From an uncultured Megasphaera sp. (GTDB taxonomy: Bacteria; Bacillota; Negativicutes; Veillonellales; Megasphaeraceae), in the NCBI GenBank assembly GCA_937895695.1, contig CALBLM010000158.1, positions 1 through 12,297 on the forward strand: a DNA stretch of 12,297 nucleotides, in the 5' to 3' direction. The position numbers and the translations under genes are program-made. The notes below the pieces were generated by a model. That model did not search any database. It was given only the letters and a program-made list of their open reading frames with translations, and was not told where the DNA came from. Of the stretch, positions 8,037 to 12,297 are shown piece by piece. Numbering within the stretch: the stretch's first letter is position 1; each line of letters begins with the position of its first letter.

Positions 8037-8080
8037 AATACACAAAAGCAGTGTGATTTATTGCTTTTGTGTATTTTTTG
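8037..8080 (+). terminator. Intrinsic terminator of the recA-recX operon
   Basis: A 14-bp perfect stem (8037-8050 with 8062-8075) with an 11-base loop is followed by a T run to 8079. It lies 15 bases after the recX stop and closes the seven-gene unit. Confidence 0.9.
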
Positions 8081-8112
8081 TATTCTTTATAAAAGTATGC
8101 GTGCAAGTTTAT

Positions 8113-8129
8113 AAATTAATGATTAATTT
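8113..8129. repeat. Perfect 17-bp dyad upstream of the pta promoter
   Basis: The half-sites AAATTAAT and ATTAATTT flank a central G in perfect inversion. The centre lies about 55 bases before the -35 element of the pta promoter, in the 232-base gap between recX and pta. This could be an operator for a dimeric regulator or a chance palindrome in AT-rich DNA. The rest of the gap holds only the recX terminator and the pta promoter. Confidence 0.45.
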
Positions 8130-8175
8130 GTATGTCGAAAAGATTTGGAATACGAATAAATACGGAGAAAGATAT

Positions 8176-8203
8176 TTGATTCATTTGGGATTTGTATTAT
8201 AAT
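8176..8203 (+). promoter_or_regulatory. Probable promoter of pta
   Basis: TTGATT at 8176-8181 is 16 bases from a perfect TATAAT at 8198-8203, about 50 bases before the pta start codon. The upstream terminator makes a separate promoter necessary. Confidence 0.7.
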
Positions 8204-8253
8204 AGACGTGTTGGAATTTGAATTTAGAAACTTATTTAAGGAGTGGTCCCGAA

Positions 8254-9297
8254 ATGAGATTTACAGATGACTTAAAAGCTCGTGTATCTAAAGCACAGAA
8301 AAAAATCGTTCTCCCAGAAACAAACAGCCGCCGTGTATTGAAAGCTGCTGAACGTGTCTTGGCAGACGGTTTTGCTAAAATTGTTCTCGTAGGTAAATTG
8401 GAACAGATAAAAAAAGATGCTGCAAAATTCCAGATTGATCTTACTGGTGCAGAAGTAGTAGATCCGGAAACATTTTATCGTATGGATGAATTGTGCGCAT
8501 ATTTCGCTAAACGCCGTGAAAAGAAAGGCATGACAGTTGAAAAAGCACGTGAAATCATGACAACGAACTACACATTCTTTGCTGCAGGCCTTGTAGCTCT
8601 TGGCGAAGCTGATGGCGTTGTATCTGGTGCAGCTACGACTTCTGCTGATGTTATTCGTGCAGGCCTTCAGGTTGTTGGTCCTCGTCCTGGCAACAAGACT
8701 GTATCTTCCGCTTTCATTCTGTTAACCAATACACCGCAGTATGGCGATAATGGTATCCTTGTACTTGGTGACTGCGGCGTTATTCCGAACCCGACAGCAG
8801 AACAGTTGGCTGATATTGCTTGCATCTGCGTAGAACGTGCTCGTCGTACTGTTCAGATTTTAAATCCGAAAGTTGCATTCCTTTCCTATTCTACAAAAGG
8901 TTCCGGTGCTGGCGAATCTGTTGAAAATGTTCGCAAAGCTGTTGAAATCTTGAAAGAACGCAATGTAGATTTCGAATTTGATGGTGAATTACAGGCTGAT
9001 GCTGCTTTGGTTCCTGAAGTTGGCGAACATAAAGCTCCGGGTTCTAAAGTTGCAGGTCATGCCAATGTCCTCATTTTCCCGAACCTCGATGCTGCTAACA
9101 TTGGTTATAAAATGGTTCAGCGTTTTGCCAATGCAACTGCCCTTGGCCCATTGGTTCAAGGCTTGGCAGAACCGATTCTTGACTTGTCTCGTGGCTGCTC
9201 TTCTGAAGATGTTGCTGACGTTGTTGCTGTTTGCTGCTCCGATGCTATTACGGCTGATATTTATAAAAAAGAAAGAGCAACAAAAGCTGCTAAATAA
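8254..9297 (+). CDS. pta: Phosphate acetyltransferase
   Basis: The 347-residue product interconverts acetyl-CoA plus phosphate and acetyl phosphate plus CoA in the cytoplasm; with acetate kinase it yields ATP and acetate. I start it at ATG 8254, ten bases after AAGGAG (8238-8243); an in-frame TTG at 8218 precedes that site and is unlikely. Family marks are IVLPETNSRRVLKA near the start (18-31), SGAATTSADVIRAGLQ (124-139), YSTKGSGAGES (212-222), DGELQADAAL (243-252) and SKVAGHANVLIFPNLDAANI (264-283). Phosphate butyryltransferase is related, but these motifs fit Pta better. Arginine and glycine codons are mostly CGT/CGC and GGT/GGC, unlike the neighbours, which suggests high expression. The usual partner ackA is not adjacent. 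Confidence 0.93.
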   Translation: MRFTDDLKARVSKAQKKIVLPETNSRRVLKAAERVLADGFAKIVLVGKLEQIKKDAAKFQIDLTGAEVVDPETFYRMDELCAYFAKRREKKGMTVEKAREIMTTNYTFFAAGLVALGEADGVVSGAATTSADVIRAGLQVVGPRPGNKTVSSAFILLTNTPQYGDNGILVLGDCGVIPNPTAEQLADIACICVERARRTVQILNPKVAFLSYSTKGSGAGESVENVRKAVEILKERNVDFEFDGELQADAALVPEVGEHKAPGSKVAGHANVLIFPNLDAANIGYKMVQRFANATALGPLVQGLAEPILDLSRGCSSEDVADVVAVCCSDAITADIYKKERATKAAK

Positions 9298-9320
9298 TTG
9301 TCATCTTGACATGTATGAAA

Positions 9321-9352
9321 AACTCCTTGCAATATCGCAGGGAGTTTTTTTA
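9321..9352. terminator. Terminator after pta, probably bidirectional
   Basis: A 10-bp stem (9321-9330 with 9337-9346, one G-T pair) with a six-base loop is followed by T to 9351 on the plus strand. On the other strand the A run at 9318-9322 supplies a T tract, so the same hairpin can stop the convergent membrane-protein gene, whose stop codon is at 9364-9366. Confidence 0.88.
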
Positions 9353-9363
9353 TCGTTGTTTTA

Positions 9364-9801
9364 TTAGTTTTTAATACGGCGGCGTTTATTGCCAACAACC
9401 ATTGTTGGACTGAGTGTACGATATACCATGTACGTAAAAAACATGAAGCCAAATAAAAATACGAGAGCGTAGTCGTCCGTTAGTGGGGCATCCTGTGTAA
9501 AATAGTATACGCAGCCTAGGGTAAGAATCAAACTGGCATACATGGCAACTGTTACGCACCAAGTACGTTGTCCGCGATCACGCAGTGTGTAAAAATCTTT
9601 ATATTTAATATATAAAATACCTGTTGAAATAAGAAGAATCGCTGCGACGATACCGGAAAATATAAGACCAATTTGCAGATATAAAGAAACAAGAAATATA
9701 ATCATTAATGTAAATGTTCCTAAGAAAATATTTTTTTGTAGTTTTAAATCTTTTTTATTTTCCGTATCTTCTTGCAGATGCCTGTTTCGTATGCGACCCA
9801 T
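9364..9801 (-). CDS. Unrecognised four-helix membrane protein
   Basis: I do not recognise this 145-residue protein. It begins at ATG 9801 (minus strand) with a strong purine run, AGGAAGGGGG, 7-17 bases upstream. After a charged N-terminal tail (1-22) there are four hydrophobic segments at about 24-42, 44-65, 80-102 and 110-128, then a basic C-terminus (NKRRRIKN). Both ends are positively charged, which predicts both in the cytoplasm. There are no catalytic motifs, and the two cysteines (82 and 97) lie in the third helix. It is transcribed alone, convergent with pta and divergent from the FAD-protein gene. Its reality rests on the ribosome binding site, the coherent topology and the absence of a competing frame. 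Confidence 0.8.
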   Translation of the reverse strand: MGRIRNRHLQEDTENKKDLKLQKNIFLGTFTLMIIFLVSLYLQIGLIFSGIVAAILLISTGILYIKYKDFYTLRDRGQRTWCVTVAMYASLILTLGCVYYFTQDAPLTDDYALVFLFGFMFFTYMVYRTLSPTMVVGNKRRRIKN

Positions 9802-9827
9802 AAGAAAACCCCCTTCCTGTTCAATAT

Positions 9828-9833
9828 ATTATA
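9828..9833 (-). promoter_or_regulatory. Possible -10 element for the minus-strand membrane protein
   Basis: Read on the minus strand this is a perfect TATAAT, 27 bases before the start codon. The best -35 candidate, TTGCCA (9856-9861 on the minus strand), is 22 bases away, longer than ideal, so the promoter is only tentative. Confidence 0.4.
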
Positions 9834-9864
9834 TCATATTTTAAAAGAAAAAATGTGGCAATGA

Positions 9865-9894
9865 TTGACAATACAGCATGTATCGTGGTAATCT
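9865..9894 (+). promoter_or_regulatory. Promoter with consensus -35 and extended -10
   Basis: A perfect TTGACA at 9865-9870 is 18 bases from TAATCT at 9889-9894, preceded by the extended-10 TG at 9886-9887. Transcription would start near 9901, some 90 bases before the FAD-protein start codon. It faces away from the minus-strand membrane-protein gene. Confidence 0.7.
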
Positions 9895-9900
9895 AAATGA

Positions 9901-9928
9901 GGATACTCTAAAAGAGAAGTATTGCAAC
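9901..9928 (+). promoter_or_regulatory. First hairpin of the leader RNA
   Basis: Bases 9903-9909 pair with 9915-9922 around a five-base loop, with A9917 bulged. It lies at the expected 5' end of the transcript and just before the terminator hairpin. I do not recognise it as a known riboswitch aptamer; at about 25 bases it is too short for most. It may stabilise the RNA end or be a protein or ribosome target. Confidence 0.4.
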
Positions 9929-9966
9929 AACCCGTTGGGAATTCCCCAAACGGGTTATTTTTATGC
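9929..9966 (+). terminator. Terminator hairpin between promoter and coding region (candidate attenuator)
   Basis: An 11-bp GC-rich stem (9929-9939 with 9945-9956, one bulged A at 9948) closes a five-base loop and is followed by a T-rich run from 9955 to 9964. It lies downstream of the promoter at 9865-9894 and upstream of the start codon at 9991, so it would end most transcripts after about 60 bases unless antitermination occurs. No gene ends just before it that would need it. Confidence 0.75.
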
Positions 9967-9976
9967 CCGCATCAAA

Positions 9977-9981
9977 AGGAG
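9977..9981 (+). promoter_or_regulatory. Ribosome binding site that decides the FAD-protein start
   Basis: AGGAG lies nine bases before ATG 9991 but only three before the in-frame ATG 9985, so 9991 is the better start. The two choices differ by two residues. Confidence 0.6.
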
Positions 9982-9990
9982 TGAATGTCC

Positions 9991-11382
9991 ATGAAAGCAA
10001 TCAAAACATATGATGTCATTATTATTGGTGCCGGACCTGCCGGCATTTTTACAGCATTGGAATTAGCTGACAAAGGGTTGCAGATTCTGATGGTTGAAAA
10101 AGGACAGGATATTCGGGAACGTATTGCGACGAGTTTGAATAAAAATGCCTTGCCGAAAGATAAAGTTCGCAATGTCGTATGCGGTTGGGGCGGAGCCGGC
10201 GCTTTCAGTGACGGCAAACTCACACTGACAACGGAATACGGTGGTAATTTGGATGACTACATGTCCAAAGCCGAACTGATGAAAAAAATTGAGTATGTCG
10301 ATCAAGTGTACTGCCGGTTTGGCGGTGCCGATAGAAAAGTATATGGCGATGAAAATAAAGATAAAATCCGAGATATACAGCGAAAAGCAGCAGCTGCCGA
10401 TCTTCGTTTAATTCCAGCACGAATTCGGCATTTGGGAACGGATGTAAATGCGCAAATATTAACACATATGCGTGATTTTCTAGATGGAAAAGTCGATATT
10501 ATGGCGGATACGGCTGTAGACCATATTGTTGTCGAAGATGGACAAGTACAAGGCGTATTGATTGCCGATCAGTTTTATGCATGCCGGTATTTAGTGAGTG
10601 CACCGGGCCGTGAAGGTTCGGAATGGTTTATTCATGAAGTCAGCAAATTGGGATTGGAACTAACTTCAAATGCCGTAGATATTGGCGTGCGTGTTGAAAT
10701 GCCGGCAGAAGTATTGGAAACAATTACGGATGTAGTATATGAATCTAAATTAATTTATTTTAGTCAATCTTTTGATGACCGAATCCGTACGTTCTGCATG
10801 AATCCATATGGTTTCGTTGTAGAAGAAAATAATGATGGGCTGCTGACGGTAAATGGCCACAGTTATGCGCACAAGCGAAGCGAAAATACGAATTTTGCCA
10901 TTCTCGTTTCCAAAAAATTTACGCAGCCTTTCCACGAACCCATTAAATATGGCAAATACATTGCTAATTTGGCAAACATTCTTGGTGGCGGCGTTATTGT
11001 ACAGCGGTTGGGAGATTTATTGGATGGTCGTCGGTCTACACCGGAACGGATTCAGCGCGGTTTAGTCCGGCCAACGATGCCCAATGCAACGCCAGGTGAC
11101 TTATCGTTAGTATTGCCGTATCGTCATTTACAGGATATTAAAGAAATGCTCGAAGCATTGGATAAAATTGCCCCAGGAGCTAATTCACGCCATACGTTAT
11201 TATACGGTGTTGAAGTTAAGTTTTATTCCAATCGCTTAGAATTAAGCAATAAGCTGGAAACAAAAATTCCGAATTTCTTTGCTATTGGTGATGGGGCGGG
11301 TATTACCAGAGGCCTTGTACAGGCATCGGCTGCCGGCGTGACAGTAGGACAAGAAATTTTGACACGGGAAGACCATGCGTAA
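9991..11382 (+). CDS. FAD-dependent protein (COG2509 type)
   Basis: The product has 463 residues and is a flavoprotein of the uncharacterised 'NAD(FAD)-utilizing dehydrogenase' group. An N-terminal Rossmann fold binds FAD through GAGPAG at 13-18, with E36 at the end of the second strand where the adenosine ribose is held. The segment CGWGGAGAFSDGKL (64-77) is characteristic of this group. The C-terminal FAD motif AIGDGAGITRGLVQASAAG is near 431-449. There is no membrane segment, so it is cytoplasmic. The true substrate is unknown. It is preceded by a promoter and a leader terminator and followed 79 bases later by selD with no intervening terminator, so both may share a transcript. A role in selenium or thiol redox chemistry is only an inference from position. 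Confidence 0.88.
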   Translation: MKAIKTYDVIIIGAGPAGIFTALELADKGLQILMVEKGQDIRERIATSLNKNALPKDKVRNVVCGWGGAGAFSDGKLTLTTEYGGNLDDYMSKAELMKKIEYVDQVYCRFGGADRKVYGDENKDKIRDIQRKAAAADLRLIPARIRHLGTDVNAQILTHMRDFLDGKVDIMADTAVDHIVVEDGQVQGVLIADQFYACRYLVSAPGREGSEWFIHEVSKLGLELTSNAVDIGVRVEMPAEVLETITDVVYESKLIYFSQSFDDRIRTFCMNPYGFVVEENNDGLLTVNGHSYAHKRSENTNFAILVSKKFTQPFHEPIKYGKYIANLANILGGGVIVQRLGDLLDGRRSTPERIQRGLVRPTMPNATPGDLSLVLPYRHLQDIKEMLEALDKIAPGANSRHTLLYGVEVKFYSNRLELSNKLETKIPNFFAIGDGAGITRGLVQASAAGVTVGQEILTREDHA

Positions 11383-11386
11383 ATCT

Positions 11387-11415
11387 TTTACTTTTTAGAA
11401 AAAGTACGTTATAAT
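11387..11415 (+). promoter_or_regulatory. Probable promoter of selD
   Basis: TTTACT at 11387-11392 is 17 bases from a perfect TATAAT at 11410-11415, starting four bases after the FAD-protein stop. The spacer holds a small AT-rich inverted repeat (11390-11405). The selD leader would be about 40 bases and ends in AAAGGAGG (11445-11452), nine bases before the start codon. Confidence 0.65.
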
Positions 11416-11461
11416 CCAAGTGACGTATGGTGTCTTCGTTTTGGAAAGGAGGAAGAGTTTG

Positions 11462-12297
11462 ATGGATAAAAAGATAGCATTGACTAAAATGGCATCCTGC
11501 GCTGGGTGAGGCGCGAAAGTAGGAGCTGGGACACTGGCTCAACTGTTGGACGGGATTCCAACACGTATGGATAAACGATTACTCGTAGGATACGATAAAA
11601 GTGATGATGCATCTGTTTATGCCATCAGTGATGACTTAGCATTGGTACAAACAGTCGACTTCTTTCCTCCGATTGTGGATGATCCTTTCGTATTTGGGCA
11701 AATCGCGGCGGCCAATGCATTAAGCGATGTTTATGCGATGGGGGCTGAACCCAAATTGGCTATGAATGTGATGTGTATTTCATCTCAAATGGGTCAGGAT
11801 GCGGTAAAAGCTGTGTTGGAAGGCGGATACAGCAAAGCCTATGAAGCCAATGTTTTAATTACAGGCGGTCATACGATTGAAGATAAAGAGCCTAAATATG
11901 GGCTTGCTGTCACAGGATTTGTCCATCCCAATAAACTGCTCCGTAATTCTTCTGCCCAAGAAGGCGATGTGCTGATTGTAACGAAACCACTGGGCGTAGG
12001 GATTTTAATGACTGCTGCGCAAGGTGACTTTGTAGAGGACAGTCTGCTAAAACGGTTGTATGCGCAAATGGCATTTTTAAATAAAACGGCACGCGATGCA
12101 ATGCTGTCGTATGACATACACAGTTGTACCGATGTGACCGGATTCGGTTTATTGGGGCATGCTTGTGAAATGGCTCGCGGCAGTCAGAAAACGATTCATT
12201 TTGATGTATCGTCTATACCGTATCATCAAGAAGCATATCAAATGGCTGCTATGGGATTGGTTCCTGCTGGTGCATACTGCAATCGTGATTTTGTGGG
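11462..12297 (+). CDS. selD: Selenide, water dikinase, selenocysteine-containing; 3' end cut off
   Basis: SelD makes selenophosphate from selenide and ATP for Sec-tRNA synthesis and selenouridine in tRNA. ATG 11462 follows a strong AAAGGAGG. The frame contains one TGA at 11507-11509 (residue 16), in SCAG-U-GAK, exactly where E. coli SelD has catalytic Cys17; many SelD proteins carry selenocysteine here. K19 matches essential Lys20. D49, D66, D89 and D224 match the magnesium/ATP aspartates D51, D68, D91 and D227. The position of E. coli Cys19 is alanine. Both sides of the TGA encode conserved SelD sequence and the frame stays open to the window end, so this is recoding, not a broken gene. 278 codons are visible and about 70 are missing. 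A gene caller ignoring Sec would start at Met36 (11567). Confidence 0.95.
11510..11544 (+). promoter_or_regulatory. bSECIS-like hairpin directing Sec insertion at 11507-11509
   Basis: Bases 11523-11526 pair with 11537-11540, extended by T11527-G11536, around an eight-base loop starting with GGG. A lower three-base helix (11518-11520 with 11542-11544) is separated by a small internal loop. The apical loop lies 18-25 bases after the TGA, in the range where SelB reads bacterial SECIS elements. It lies within the coding sequence, as expected in bacteria. Folding was done by eye. Confidence 0.65.

Noticed and set aside
7906..8202. A 98-codon frame overlapping the end of recX
   Set aside because: It is in another frame, crosses the terminator hairpin and promoter region, and has no ribosome binding site.
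8218..8253. TTG start for Pta 12 codons upstream
   Set aside because: The added segment covers the ribosome binding site of ATG 8254 and has no family similarity that I can see.
8978..9367. A 129-codon frame inside pta
   Set aside because: It is a shadow of pta in another frame, with low-complexity Leu/Met-rich content from its codon bias.
9901..9990. A T-box, preQ1 or fluoride riboswitch in the FAD-protein leader
   Set aside because: The leader is too short for a T-box, and I could not find the conserved bases of the short riboswitch classes; only an unassigned hairpin plus terminator can be supported.
11390..11405. The AT-rich inverted repeat after the FAD-protein gene as a terminator
   Set aside because: The stem is nearly all A-T, has no following T run, and lies within the spacer of the likely selD promoter.
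11507..11509. TGA read as a stop, making selD a pseudogene or forcing a start at Met36 (11567)
   Set aside because: Conserved SelD residues continue in the same frame on both sides, the codon is at the known Cys/Sec position, a strong ribosome binding site precedes ATG 11462, and a SECIS-like hairpin follows.

Overview
The window looks like a stretch of core chromosome from an anaerobic Firmicute. The Negativicutes (Veillonellaceae, Megasphaera or Dialister-like) are my best guess. The evidence is strong purine-rich ribosome binding sites, AT-leaning codon use, a cinA-recA-recX gene order, acetyl-phosphate metabolism through Pta, and use of selenocysteine. This placement is inference; no phylogenetic test was possible. 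No mobile element, CRISPR array, phage gene or integration scar was seen, and no gap between genes exceeds about 235 bases.

Region 1 (1-426) is the tail of a co-transcribed tRNA cluster, Asn (5' end missing), Gln(CTG), Lys(TTT), Glu(TTC) and Val(TAC), all with encoded CCA, closed by a strong intrinsic terminator. Region 2 (about 496-8080) is a seven-gene transcription unit with one recognisable promoter in front and one terminator behind: a short RodZ-like membrane-anchored HTH protein, a YgiQ-family radical SAM protein, a membrane-anchored orphan solute-binding protein, RimO, CinA, RecA and RecX. Genes are 1-13 bases apart or overlap by 4, so translation is probably coupled. The set joins cell-envelope/shape, ribosomal protein modification, nucleotide salvage and recombination.

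Region 3 (8081-9352) is a single-gene unit for phosphate acetyltransferase (pta). It has its own promoter, a perfect 17-bp dyad upstream, codon use of a highly expressed gene, and a terminator that probably also serves the convergent gene behind it. Region 4 (9364-9833, minus strand) is an unrecognised four-helix membrane protein.

Region 5 (9865-12297) starts with a near-consensus promoter. Within about 35 bases of the expected start there is a strong terminator hairpin, and beyond that a COG2509-type FAD-dependent protein gene. This is the layout of an attenuated leader or a small RNA. The FAD gene is followed, with no visible terminator, by selD (cut by the window end). SelD is itself a selenoprotein: its catalytic residue is specified by an in-frame TGA at 11507-11509 followed by a bSECIS-like hairpin. 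It makes selenophosphate, the selenium donor for the selenocysteine it contains, so the organism must also carry selA, selB and selC elsewhere. The most interesting items are the Sec-containing SelD, the attenuator-like leader in front of the FAD-protein/selD pair, and the orphan solute-binding protein between two radical SAM genes.
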